Origin: Oscillospiraceae bacterium
Lineage (GTDB): Bacteria; Bacillota; Clostridia; Oscillospirales; Oscillospiraceae
Length of the DNA: 29,767 nucleotides
Direction: 5' to 3'
Assembly: GCA_016295615.1 (NCBI GenBank)
Contig: JAEDKW010000007.1
Span: 1-29,767 of the forward strand
Shown here: in pieces, positions 1-7,015 of the stretch
Layout of the letters: each line of letters begins with the position of its first letter
How positions within the stretch are numbered: the stretch's first letter is position 1
The notes under the pieces: generated by a model
Databases searched by the model: none
Seen by the model: only the letters and a program-made list of their open reading frames with translations
What the model was told of the DNA's origin: nothing
Program-made: the position numbers and the translations under genes

Positions 1-23
1 ACTGCCGCTGTGCCGCCTTTGAC

Positions 24-50
24 AAAAAACGACCGCTGATGCGGTCGTTT
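24..50 (-). terminator. Rho-independent terminator of the RHH gene
   Basis: A 10-bp perfect stem (27-36 with 41-50, loop TGAT) is followed on the minus strand by a run of T. The stop codon of the ribbon-helix-helix gene (49-51) lies inside the stem, so the hairpin sits directly at the end of that gene. Confidence 0.85.
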
Positions 51-216
51 ATGTCTGCGGCAGGTTCTTGAGCGCATAGTCGATGCACTGGTTGATAAAT
101 TCACTTCTGCTCATGTCAAATTTTGCGGCGGCAGTGTCGATTTGCGCCAGCTTATCCGGAGAGATGCGAATTGTAATTGGTTCCTTGGTATATTGCTTCG
201 GGATGAAGTCAGCCAT
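49..216 (-). CDS. Ribbon-helix-helix (CopG/Arc-type) small DNA-binding protein
   Basis: A 55-residue protein whose short beta segment (EPITIRISPDKLAQID) and following helices (FDMSRSEFINQCIDYALKNL) match the ribbon-helix-helix fold of small CopG/Arc-like repressors, which bind DNA as dimers through the beta strand. The start is the ATG at 216 because AGAGGTG lies six bases before it; a TTG six codons upstream would overlap that ribosome binding site. It is divergent from a 50-residue gene and the 92-bp spacer has direct and inverted repeats, so it probably represses itself and perhaps its neighbour. Similar proteins act as plasmid or antitoxin regulators, but there is no recognisable toxin here. 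Family assignment is by eye; the target is inference. Confidence 0.75.
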   Translation of the reverse strand: MADFIPKQYTKEPITIRISPDKLAQIDTAAAKFDMSRSEFINQCIDYALKNLPQT

Positions 217-238
217 ATCATTCACCTCTTGCAATATA

Positions 239-282
239 GTATGCTGTAGTGTATTCTAAATATAGATTCTAAATTAGCATAC
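239..282. promoter_or_regulatory. Operator-like divergent spacer with direct and inverted repeats
   Basis: Between the divergent small genes, ATTCTAAAT occurs twice (253-261 and 266-274), spaced 13 bp centre to centre, and this pair is bracketed by a 7-bp inverted repeat GTATGCT (239-245) / AGCATAC (276-282). Directly repeated short boxes are typical of cooperative ribbon-helix-helix dimer binding. The repeats are seen directly; protein binding is inferred. AT-rich hexamers that could serve as promoters occur on both strands but none is convincing. Confidence 0.5.
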
Positions 283-308
283 AAATACGATTACAATAGG
301 AGGACTCT

Positions 309-461
309 ATGGCTGACTATCAAAAAATGTATACGACCCTGTTCAACGCTATCATTGACGCGCTGGAACAGCTCACCCTGCAGAACATCGGCGAAGCAAA
401 GGAAACACTCATGCAGGCACAGCAAAAAGCTGAGGAGTTGTACATGAAATCTGACGATTAG
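309..461 (+). CDS. 50-residue conserved-type small protein of unknown function
   Basis: ATG at 309 follows AGGAGG with a five-base spacer, and the frame closes at TAG 459-461. The product (starts MADYQKMYTTLFNAIIDALE, ends AEELYMKSDD) is predicted all-helical, amphipathic and acidic at the C terminus, with no signal peptide, membrane segment or cysteine. It resembles short helical proteins seen across Clostridia, but I know of no assigned function. Its start MADYQ and that of the divergent RHH protein (MADFIPKQY) are superficially alike, probably by chance. It is divergently arranged with the RHH gene, so co-regulation is plausible. The strong ribosome binding site and normal codon use support a real gene. 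Confidence 0.7.
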   Translation: MADYQKMYTTLFNAIIDALEQLTLQNIGEAKETLMQAQQKAEELYMKSDD

Positions 462-577
462 CACCGCGCAGCGGCGCAAATCGTCTTGATACAAAGCCCG
501 GCGGGCGCTTGCCTGCGCAGCGCGTGCAGCTCTTCGAGCCGCAGACTGCCAATGTCCGGATGTTCTCTTATGGTTTC

Positions 578-615
578 AAAGGGCTCATCTCTTTTTAAAA
601 AGAGATGAGCCCTTT
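578..615. terminator. 38-bp perfect palindrome, probable bidirectional terminator
   Basis: Positions 578-596 and 597-615 are exact reverse complements (19-bp arms, beginning AAAGGGCTCATCTC), so either strand forms a long hairpin closed by an A/T-rich loop. It lies about 30 bases past the prmA stop on the minus strand and about 115 bases past the 50-residue gene on the plus strand. The plus strand follows with CCCTTTTATAT. It probably ends both converging transcripts. Confidence 0.7.
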
Positions 616-644
616 TATATGTTCCCCTGCACGGTACACGGAAA

Positions 645-1598
645 TCAACTGCACAGATACGAGTACCAGCCCTCACTGGTGTTTTCCTCCAGGATCTCCC
701 AGCCGGCGTCAATGAGCTTGCCCTTGACCTCCGCCGCGCGGTCATCGATGATGCCGGAGCAGAGGAACACGCCGCCCGGCTTCAAAAAGCGCCGCACCTG
801 CGTGGAAAGCGCGATGATCACGTCCGCCACGATATTCGCAACGATCACATCGTAGTCTCCGCCGAACTCCTTTTGCAGCCGGCTGTCCGTCGTCACGTCG
901 CCGGCGCGCACGGTGTAGTGCGCTTTGCCGATGCCGTTGAGCGCGGCGTTTTCGTAGGCAACGCCGACACACTTGTCGTCAATGTCGCAGGCAAAGGCCT
1001 CCGCGGCGCCGAGCAGCAGCGCCGCGATCGAAAGTATCCCGCTGCCGCAGCCGAGATCGAGCACCTTTTCTCCGCCGTGAATATGCTTCTCCAGTGCCGT
1101 CAGGCACAGCCGCGTCGTCGCGTGGCTGCCGGTGCCGAAGGTAAGACCCGGATTCAGGACGAGCTTCACGCGCCCGCCCGGCTTCGCCTGCTCCCACTCG
1201 GGCACGACCAGCAGCCGCTCGCCGATCTCCATGGGCTTGTAGAACTGCTTCCAGTTGTTTTCCCAGTCGGCGTCCTCCACATTCTCCATGCTCAGCAGCA
1301 GCGGCGCATATTCGCCGTGCTGCCTTTTGAGGTTCGAGAGCGCGATGCGCACCTGTGCAAGCGTGCTGTAGCCCGCCTCACTGTCCTCCAGATAGAACGT
1401 GATACGGCACTTGCCGCACTTTTCTTTGCGCAGCTCCTCGTCCACATAGTCCCAGTACTGGCGGTTGTTTTCGAGGAAGCTTTCAAAGTCGCCCTCCTCG
1501 TCGATGACAAGTCCGTCCACGCCGCAGTCGACGAGCAGGTCGCTCACCGGCTCAATGCCGCACGGCTGCGTGTCAATATGCAGCTCCAGCCACTTCAT
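645..1598 (-). CDS. prmA: Ribosomal protein L11 methyltransferase
   Basis: PrmA uses S-adenosylmethionine to methylate ribosomal protein L11 in the cytoplasm. The 317-residue protein has the N-terminal substrate-recognition domain (opening MKWLELHI), the family motif FGTGSHATT (residues 154-162), the SAM-binding glycine loop DLGCGSG (181-187) and the ANIVADV motif typical of this family. Length is normal. Its ATG overlaps the stop of the upstream DegV-family gene by four bases (ATGA), showing translational coupling in a two-gene operon. Identification is firm. Confidence 0.95.
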   Translation of the reverse strand: MKWLELHIDTQPCGIEPVSDLLVDCGVDGLVIDEEGDFESFLENNRQYWDYVDEELRKEKCGKCRITFYLEDSEAGYSTLAQVRIALSNLKRQHGEYAPLLLSMENVEDADWENNWKQFYKPMEIGERLLVVPEWEQAKPGGRVKLVLNPGLTFGTGSHATTRLCLTALEKHIHGGEKVLDLGCGSGILSIAALLLGAAEAFACDIDDKCVGVAYENAALNGIGKAHYTVRAGDVTTDSRLQKEFGGDYDVIVANIVADVIIALSTQVRRFLKPGGVFLCSGIIDDRAAEVKGKLIDAGWEILEENTSEGWYSYLCS

Positions 1599-2473
1599 CG
1601 CTCAGTCCCCACAAAGAACAGACCCAGCGTACCGCAGCCGGTGTGTGCGCCGATGACAGGACCGATGAAGTCCGAACGGATGTCGGTCACGCCGAAGCGC
1701 TCGCGCAAAAGGTCGGAAATATACTCCACATAGTCCGGGCAGTCGGCATGGCAGAGAAAGATCGGCTGGTTTTTCTGCGGCTCGATGCCCAACTCCTCCA
1801 TCTTGTCCACCAGCGCCTTGAGCGCGCCCTTGCTGCCGCGCGCCTTGCTCACCGGCGTGAGTCTGCCCTCGCTGTCGCAGTGCATGACGGGCTTGATGCC
1901 CAGCACCGTGCCGGCCAGCGCCGCCGCCGCGCTCACGCGACCCCCGCGCTTCAAGTGGTTGAGATCGTCCACGAAAAACCAGTGGTCCTGGTGCCGGATC
2001 GTGCCGCGCACGAAATCGGCAAGCGCGTCGATGTCGAGATTTTTCTCGCGGCGCTCCTGCACCGTCCGGTAGAGCAGCATACCCTGCCCGCGCGAGGCGG
2101 AAAGCGAGTCAATGACGATGATCTTCGCGTCGGGATAGTCGCCGCGCAGATCGTCCGCCGCGATCACGGCAGACTGATAGGTCGTGGAAAGCGCGCTTGA
2201 GAAGCAGATGCAGAGAATGTCCTTCCCCTCGTCCAGCGCCGCTTTCATCGCGTCGGTAAACTGCCCGACATTGACCGCTGCCGTGGTGCAATCCTTGCCG
2301 GCGGCAATGTTGGCGAAAAACTCTTTGGGACTCATATCCGCATGGTCGGGCGTGTCGAGCATGGTTTTGCCGTCCATCAGGAACGCGAGCGGCAATACCG
2401 TCAGATCCAGCTCTTTGACCTCCGCCGCGTTCAGATCGCAGCAGCTGTCCGTCATGATAATGTAATCGCGCAT
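1595..2473 (-). CDS. DegV-family fatty-acid-binding protein
   Basis: A 292-residue DegV-family protein; these bind fatty acids, and some act as FakB partners presenting fatty acids to a kinase. Visible motifs are TDSCCDL (residues 8-14), FSSALSTTY (91-99) and a C-terminal GPVIGAHTGCGTLGL segment, the usual DegV signature positions. The start is the ATG at 2473, preceded by AAAGGAGAAAG; an in-frame longer version would begin 23 codons upstream, in the leader. It is transcribed from a promoter at 2543-2572 and coupled to prmA downstream. No FakA kinase gene is present in this window, so its partner is unknown. Confidence 0.9.
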   Translation of the reverse strand: MRDYIIMTDSCCDLNAAEVKELDLTVLPLAFLMDGKTMLDTPDHADMSPKEFFANIAAGKDCTTAAVNVGQFTDAMKAALDEGKDILCICFSSALSTTYQSAVIAADDLRGDYPDAKIIVIDSLSASRGQGMLLYRTVQERREKNLDIDALADFVRGTIRHQDHWFFVDDLNHLKRGGRVSAAAALAGTVLGIKPVMHCDSEGRLTPVSKARGSKGALKALVDKMEELGIEPQKNQPIFLCHADCPDYVEYISDLLRERFGVTDIRSDFIGPVIGAHTGCGTLGLFFVGTER

Positions 2474-2513
2474 GATGCTTTCTCCTTTCGGGGGAACGGT
2501 TTTGATTTGACCG

Positions 2514-2535
2514 CTCAAAACCTCCGGGTTTTGAG
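2514..2535. other. Hairpin in the 5' leader of the DegV-family transcript
   Basis: CTCAAAACC (2514-2522) pairs with GGTTTTGAG (2527-2535). It lies just after the predicted start of transcription of the minus-strand operon. On the minus strand no T-run follows, so it is not a good minus terminator; on the plus strand TTTTC follows, but no plus-strand gene ends here. A stabilising 5' hairpin is the simplest reading. Confidence 0.4.
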
Positions 2536-2542
2536 TTTTCAT

Positions 2543-2572
2543 ATTATACCAAACATCCCTGCGATGTGTAAA
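2543..2572 (-). promoter_or_regulatory. Promoter of the DegV-family/prmA operon
   Basis: On the minus strand TTTACA (2567-2572) and a consensus TATAAT (2543-2548) are 18 bp apart, starting immediately after the mnmE stop codon. Confidence 0.75.
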
Positions 2573-2584
2573 TAATCCGTTAAA

Positions 2585-3970
2585 TTATTTTCCGACGCAG
2601 AAGCGCTCAAAGATGCGCGAGACCATGTCCTCCCGCGCGGTGCGTCCGGTCAGCTCGCCGAGCGCGGTCATTGCCTGCTCCGCCTCCGTGAGCACCACAT
2701 CCGGCGTCATACCGGAGAGGAGCGCATCCTTCGCTGCGCGCACGCTTGCAAGCGCGCGCTGCACCGCGTCCGCCTGACGCGCGTTGGTCAAAAGCGTGCC
2801 GTTTTCTTTCGGCGCGGGATAGAGCGCGCAGACGGCTTCTGCCAGCTCGTCGAAGCCCTCGTGCGTCACGCTCGAAACGGAAATGACCGCCTCCGGCGCG
2901 CGCCAGTCCTCATCGGGTACAACGCCCATCCATCCGCCGAGGTCACTCTTGGTCACGAGCAGCAGCCACGGCTTTCCGCTTTTCGCCGCAAGGTCGAGCG
3001 GCGCGAGCGTTTCTGCCGCCCGTTCTGCCGGCGGAAGCCCGGCGCTGCCGTCCAGCAGGGCGAGGATCAGATCCGCCTGTTCCACCGCTTTCTTCGCGCG
3101 CTCCACGCCGAGCTTTTCCACGGTGTCTCCCGTCTCGCGAATGCCTGCCGTGTCAATGAGACGCAGCAGTACGCCGCCGACGACCGCCTTTTCCTCCACC
3201 GTGTCGCGCGTGGTCCCGGCGATGTCGGTGACGATCGCGCGGTCATAGCCCACGAGCGCGTTCAAAAGTGAGCTTTTGCCCGCGTTCGGCGCGCCGATGA
3301 TGGCGGTCGCAACGCCGGACTTGAGAATGCGTCCGCGCGAATAGGTGCCCAGCAGCCGCTCGAGCGCCGCCTCCGTCTGCGTGAGCGCGGCTTCCGTCTG
3401 CTCGCGCGTGAGGTCTCCGATGTCCTCGTCGGGATAATCCACCACGGCGTAAAAGCGGCTCGTGATGTCAAGCAGGGCGTCATAGCTCCCGTCAATGAGC
3501 CGGCGCAGCGCGCCGTCCATCTGCGCCGCCGCGTTGTGCGCCGCCTCCGCCGTTTCCGCGTCGATGAGGTCGATGACCGCCTCGGCTTCGGTGAGATCCA
3601 TTTTTCCGTTCAAAAAGGCGCGTTTGGTGAATTCGCCGGCCTTCGCCTGCCGCGCGCCCGCGGCAAAGCAGGCGTGCAGCACCTCGTTCAAAACCACCGG
3701 CGAGCCGTGGCAGTGAAGCTCCGCGCTTTCCTCGCCTGTGCAGGAGTGTCCGGCGGGGAACCACACCGCCATGACGTGGTCAAGCAGCGCGCCGTTTTCG
3801 CCGCGCAGCGTCCCGTAGGTCATGCGCCGCGGGGGCAGATCGTCCGCACGAACGCCGCTTGCCGGGGTAAACAGTGCGGATACGATCGCGCGGCTTTTGC
3901 CGCCGCTCAAACGCACGATGCCGACCGCCGACGCTCCCTGCGCCGTAGCGATCGCCGCAATGGTGTCCAT
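2585..3970 (-). CDS. mnmE: tRNA modification GTPase MnmE
   Basis: MnmE, working with MnmG, installs the (carboxymethyl)aminomethyl group at position 5 of wobble uridine in certain tRNAs. The 461-residue protein has the N-terminal tetrahydrofolate-binding domain (about 1-120), a helical domain, and an inserted GTPase domain with P-loop GAPNAGKS (226-233), DTAG (273-276) and TKSD (340-343). It ends in FCVGK, the family's conserved C-terminal cysteine motif. ATG at 3970 is chosen because AAGGAG lies eight bases upstream; a GTG three codons earlier overlaps that site. mnmG and rsmG, its usual companions, are not adjacent. It has its own extended -10 promoter. Confidence 0.95.
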   Translation of the reverse strand: MDTIAAIATAQGASAVGIVRLSGGKSRAIVSALFTPASGVRADDLPPRRMTYGTLRGENGALLDHVMAVWFPAGHSCTGEESAELHCHGSPVVLNEVLHACFAAGARQAKAGEFTKRAFLNGKMDLTEAEAVIDLIDAETAEAAHNAAAQMDGALRRLIDGSYDALLDITSRFYAVVDYPDEDIGDLTREQTEAALTQTEAALERLLGTYSRGRILKSGVATAIIGAPNAGKSSLLNALVGYDRAIVTDIAGTTRDTVEEKAVVGGVLLRLIDTAGIRETGDTVEKLGVERAKKAVEQADLILALLDGSAGLPPAERAAETLAPLDLAAKSGKPWLLLVTKSDLGGWMGVVPDEDWRAPEAVISVSSVTHEGFDELAEAVCALYPAPKENGTLLTNARQADAVQRALASVRAAKDALLSGMTPDVVLTEAEQAMTALGELTGRTAREDMVSRIFERFCVGK

Positions 3971-4002
3971 GGGCAGCACTCCTTTTCCGAAAATCTGCGG
4001 TC

Positions 4003-4011
4003 ATTATAGCA
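4003..4011 (-). promoter_or_regulatory. Extended -10 promoter of mnmE
   Basis: On the minus strand TGC precedes a consensus TATAAT (4003-4008), forming an extended -10 element 30 to 40 bases before the start codon. No good -35 hexamer is visible, as is usual with extended -10 promoters. Confidence 0.6.
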
Positions 4012-4138
4012 CAGGCTTTCCCAAAAAGCTACGGTAAGTTAAAAACAGGTCCGCGGCAGGGAAAGGCGGCGAAACGCTCTTTCCTTCGCCGGAAAAGTCG
4101 CTCGCGCCCGGAGGACGGAGATCCCCTCCTGCGCACGC

Positions 4139-4168
4139 AAAAAGGGACAGGCGCAGCCTGTCCCTTTT
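4139..4168 (-). terminator. Rho-independent terminator of pnp
   Basis: A 13-bp perfect stem (4140-4152 with 4156-4168, three-base loop) lies seven bases past the pnp stop codon. It ends in a T-rich arm on the minus strand. Confidence 0.9.
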
Positions 4169-4175
4169 GTCCTGT

Positions 4176-6332
4176 TTACTTCTGCTCCTCGCTGCCCTCT
4201 GCAGCAGCCTGCTGCGCTTCGATGTCGATGAGCGCGTCCTTGCGGGAGAGGTTCCAGCGACCCTTTTCGTCGATCTCCATGAACTTGACCCAGATCATGT
4301 CGCCGACGGTGACCACGTCTTCGACCTTCTCCACACGCTTTTTGTCGAGCTTGGAGATGTGGACGAGCCCGTCCTTGCCCGGGGCGATCTCCACAAACGC
4401 GCCGAACTGCATCAGGCGCACGACGCGGCCGTAATAGAGCTTCCCGACCTCGGGCACGAACACGATATCGTCGATGCACTTCTTCGCAGCGTCGCACGCG
4501 GCGGCGTCGGCGGAGGCGATGTGGATGGTGCCGTCGTCGTCGATATCGACCTTGGCGCCGGTGTCGGCAACGATCTTCTGAATGACGCTGCCGCCCTTGC
4601 CGATGACCTCACGGATGCGCTCGGGGTCGATGTGCATGGTGATCATCTTGGGGGCATACGGGCTGACCTCGGGGCGCGGCTCGGCGATGCAGGGCAGCAT
4701 GATCTGATCGAGGATCTGCACGCGGGCGTCATAGGTGATCTCAAGGGCGTTCTTGATGATCGCCATCGTGAGTCCGTCGTTCTTGAGGTCCATCTGGATG
4801 GCGGTGATGCCCTTCTTCGTGCCGGCGACCTTGAAGTCCATCTCGCCGTGGAAGTCCTCCACGCCCTGAATGTCGATGAAGGTGGTGAAATCGTCACCGT
4901 CCTGAATGAGACCGCAGGAGATACCGGCGACAGGCGCCTTGATGGGGACGCCCGCGTCCATCAGCGCGAGCGTGGAGCCGCAGATGGAGCCCTGGGAGGT
5001 CGAGCCGTTGGAGGAGACGACCTCGCTCACGACGCGGATGGCATACGGGAACTCCTCGACCGGCGGGATCACCGGCAGCAGCGCGCGCTCGGCAAGTGCG
5101 CCGTGACCGATCTCGCGGCGGCCGGGGCTGCGCGCGGGCTTGGCTTCGCCGACGGAGTAGCCGGGGAAGTTATAGTGGTGCATATAGCGCTTCTCGGTCT
5201 CTTCCCAAATCGTATCGAGCTTCTGGTTGGCAGAGAGCGTATCGAGCGTGGCGACGGAGAGCACCTGCGTCTGACCGCGGGTAAAAAGACCGGAGCCGTG
5301 GACGCGCGGCAAAACGCCGACCTCGGCGCTGAGCGGACGGATCTCGTTCTTCTGGCGACCGTCCACACGGTGACCTTCCAGCAGCCACGCCTTGACGATC
5401 TTCTTCTGGAACTTATAGGTGATCTCGTCGAGATACTGGTCCATGTCGGGATGGTCTTCCAGATACTTCTCGTGCCAGTGCTCGATCATTTCGTTCCAGC
5501 GATCCTCGCGGACGTTCTTGTCGTCGGTGTCCATGGCGGCCTTGGCCTCGTCCATGAAGTTTGCGACGATGTCGTCGAACAGCTCCTGATCGAAGTTGGC
5601 ATGCGGATACTCAAACTTGGGCTTGCCGATCTCGGCGACCATGCGGTTAATGAGCTCAACCTGCTTCTGGTTCTCGTTGTGGGCAAGCTCGATCGCGCGG
5701 AACATGGTGTCATTGTCGACTTCGTTGGCGCCGGCTTCGATCATGACGACCTTCTTGCCGGTGGAAACGACGGTCACATCAAGGTCGCTGACCTTGCGCT
5801 GCTCGCTCGTGGGGTTGAGCACCAGCTCGCCGTTCACAAGACCGACCTTGAGCGCGCCGACCGGACCGTTCCAGGGAATGTCGGAAATGGCGAGGGCGGC
5901 GGAGGTGCCGATGAGCGCGGCGATCTCGGGAGAACAGTCGTGATCGACGCTCATCACGGTCGCCATGATGGAGACGTCGTTGCGGAAATCATAGGGGAAG
6001 AGCGGGCGGATGGGGCGGTCGATGACGCGGCTCGTCAAAATGCCCTTTTCGCCGGGGCGACCCTCGCGGCGGTTGAAGCTGCCGGGGATACGACCGACGG
6101 AATACATTTTCTCTTCAAAGTCCACGGACAGCGGGAAGAAATCCACGCCGTCGCGGGGACGGGGCGCCGCGGTCGCGGTGACGAGCACGCGGGTGTCGCC
6201 GTAGCCGACCATCACGGCGGCGTTGGCAAGCTCGGCAAGCTTCCCGGTCTCGAGAAACAGGGGGCGGCCGGCAAGCTCCATCTCATACCTGTGGTAGTTG
6301 GGGAACTGTCTCTTGGTGATGATAGTTGACAT
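4176..6332 (-). CDS. pnp: Polyribonucleotide nucleotidyltransferase (PNPase)
   Basis: PNPase degrades RNA 3'-to-5' by phosphorolysis and is a core part of the bacterial degradosome. The 718-residue protein has two RNase PH-like domains separated by a helical domain (RIPGSFNRREGRPGEKG lies in the first), a KH domain with GKGG at 578-581, and an S1 domain (about 632-702, containing MQFGAFVEI). The tail is rich in Gln, Ala and Glu. Start ATG 6332 follows AAAAAAGGAG with a good spacer; an in-frame longer start would lie 18 codons upstream in the leader. It is downstream of rpsO, the classical rpsO-pnp order, although a terminator lies between them. Identification is firm. Confidence 0.97.
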   Translation of the reverse strand: MSTIITKRQFPNYHRYEMELAGRPLFLETGKLAELANAAVMVGYGDTRVLVTATAAPRPRDGVDFFPLSVDFEEKMYSVGRIPGSFNRREGRPGEKGILTSRVIDRPIRPLFPYDFRNDVSIMATVMSVDHDCSPEIAALIGTSAALAISDIPWNGPVGALKVGLVNGELVLNPTSEQRKVSDLDVTVVSTGKKVVMIEAGANEVDNDTMFRAIELAHNENQKQVELINRMVAEIGKPKFEYPHANFDQELFDDIVANFMDEAKAAMDTDDKNVREDRWNEMIEHWHEKYLEDHPDMDQYLDEITYKFQKKIVKAWLLEGHRVDGRQKNEIRPLSAEVGVLPRVHGSGLFTRGQTQVLSVATLDTLSANQKLDTIWEETEKRYMHHYNFPGYSVGEAKPARSPGRREIGHGALAERALLPVIPPVEEFPYAIRVVSEVVSSNGSTSQGSICGSTLALMDAGVPIKAPVAGISCGLIQDGDDFTTFIDIQGVEDFHGEMDFKVAGTKKGITAIQMDLKNDGLTMAIIKNALEITYDARVQILDQIMLPCIAEPRPEVSPYAPKMITMHIDPERIREVIGKGGSVIQKIVADTGAKVDIDDDGTIHIASADAAACDAAKKCIDDIVFVPEVGKLYYGRVVRLMQFGAFVEIAPGKDGLVHISKLDKKRVEKVEDVVTVGDMIWVKFMEIDEKGRWNLSRKDALIDIEAQQAAAEGSEEQK

Positions 6333-6385
6333 AATACTGCTCCTTTTTTCGTGCTCAGGAGCGTGCTTTTTCGCATTTGAAAGCA

Positions 6386-6407
6386 TGTCCGAACGGCTTC
6401 GGGCACA
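6386..6407 (-). other. Hairpin in the pnp leader
   Basis: CCGAA (6389-6393) pairs with TTCGG (6398-6402), and flanking TGT (6386-6388) can pair with ACA (6405-6407) across a two-base bulge. In other bacteria pnp leaders contain hairpins processed by RNase III for autoregulation; whether this one does so is inference. Confidence 0.35.
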
Positions 6408-6465
6408 GTTTCAAACACAAAAAGGCTGCCGCTCCCGGCAAATAATAATGGGTTTTACGGAATCC

Positions 6466-6506
6466 GCAAAAGTGAAACAAGGGTGGCGCGCATAGCACAC
6501 CACCCT
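6466..6506 (-). terminator. Terminator of rpsO, before pnp
   Basis: A 12-bp stem with two G-U pairs (6480-6491 with 6495-6506, loop ATA) begins about ten bases past the rpsO stop and is followed on the minus strand by TTGTTTCACTTTT. It probably ends most rpsO transcripts, with some read-through into pnp. Confidence 0.75.
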
Positions 6507-6516
6507 GTATTCAGTC

Positions 6517-6783
6517 TTACTTACGGATGCCCAGCTTGGCGATGAGGGTACGATAGCGCTCGATATCCTTCTTCATGAGGTAATCAAGGAGGCTGCGGCG
6601 GTTACCGATCATCTTGTACAGACCGCGGCGGGAATGATTGTCGTGGGGGTGCTGCTTGAGGTGCTCGGTGAGCTGGTTGATGCGTTCGGTCAGGATAGCG
6701 ACCTGAACTTCGGGAGAACCGGTGTCGGTCTCGTGGGTGCGGTTGGCTTCGATGATAGCGGTCTTCTGGTCTTTGAGCATCAT
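6517..6783 (-). CDS. rpsO: 30S ribosomal protein S15
   Basis: An 88-residue S15, which binds the central domain of 16S rRNA early in 30S assembly. The sequence carries the conserved HETDTGSPEVQVAILTERI stretch, the HPHDNHSRRGL loop that contacts rRNA, and the usual C-terminal LGIRK. Length is exactly that of the family. Two adjacent ATG codons begin the frame; the first (6783) is ten bases after AAAGGTGG and is preferred. It lies upstream of pnp, a conserved arrangement, and has its own promoter and a leader of about 100 bases. Confidence 0.97.
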   Translation of the reverse strand: MMLKDQKTAIIEANRTHETDTGSPEVQVAILTERINQLTEHLKQHPHDNHSRRGLYKMIGNRRSLLDYLMKKDIERYRTLIAKLGIRK

Positions 6784-6885
6784 AGTGTGTTTTCCACCTT
6801 TCCAAAAATTCTCCCTCGGCTGAGTAAGGGGTCGGTGAACTTCCGCCGAACCAAGCCCGGGAACTTGCTCCGCGCTTTATGCGCT
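6784..6885 (-). promoter_or_regulatory. Leader of rpsO, possible S15 autoregulatory element
   Basis: About 100 transcribed bases precede rpsO. On the minus strand GGTTCGG (with one bulged T) can pair with CCGACC, and GC-rich segments surround it. S15 is known to repress its own mRNA through structurally diverse leaders in several phyla. I see structure potential but cannot match it to a described class. Confidence 0.35.
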
Positions 6886-6890
6886 CCGCT

Positions 6891-6919
6891 ATGTTACCAC
6901 AATTTTTCTTTATTGTAAA
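6891..6919 (-). promoter_or_regulatory. Promoter of rpsO
   Basis: On the minus strand TTTACA (6914-6919) and TAACAT (6891-6896) are 17 bp apart within an AT-rich stretch upstream of the rpsO leader. Confidence 0.7.
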
Positions 6920-6971
6920 GCAAAATTTGCGATTTTATGCGAGCTTTTTCCGTTTTTTTGCCAATACAGCA

Positions 6972-7000
6972 AAAGGAGCGGGCATTCCGCCCGCTCCTTT
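6972..7000 (-). terminator. Terminator of the AGCS symporter gene
   Basis: A 12-bp perfect stem (6972-6983 with 6989-7000, loop ATTCC) lies 15 bases past the symporter stop codon and ends in CTCCTTTTGC on the minus strand. Confidence 0.85.
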
Positions 7001-7015
7001 CTCGCAAGAGACGTC

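Noticed and set aside
462..577. A minus-strand reading that looks weakly protein-like (contains EHPDIGSLRLEELHALR)
   Set aside because: It has no start codon or ribosome binding site in frame, and the longer frame runs through the perfect palindrome and into prmA. I could not support it as a gene or remnant.
4167..6329. A 720-codon plus-strand open frame opposite pnp
   Set aside because: It is the complement of a strongly conserved gene in GC-rich DNA; its translation is low-complexity with many Asp, His, Leu and Val and it has no ribosome binding site or family match.
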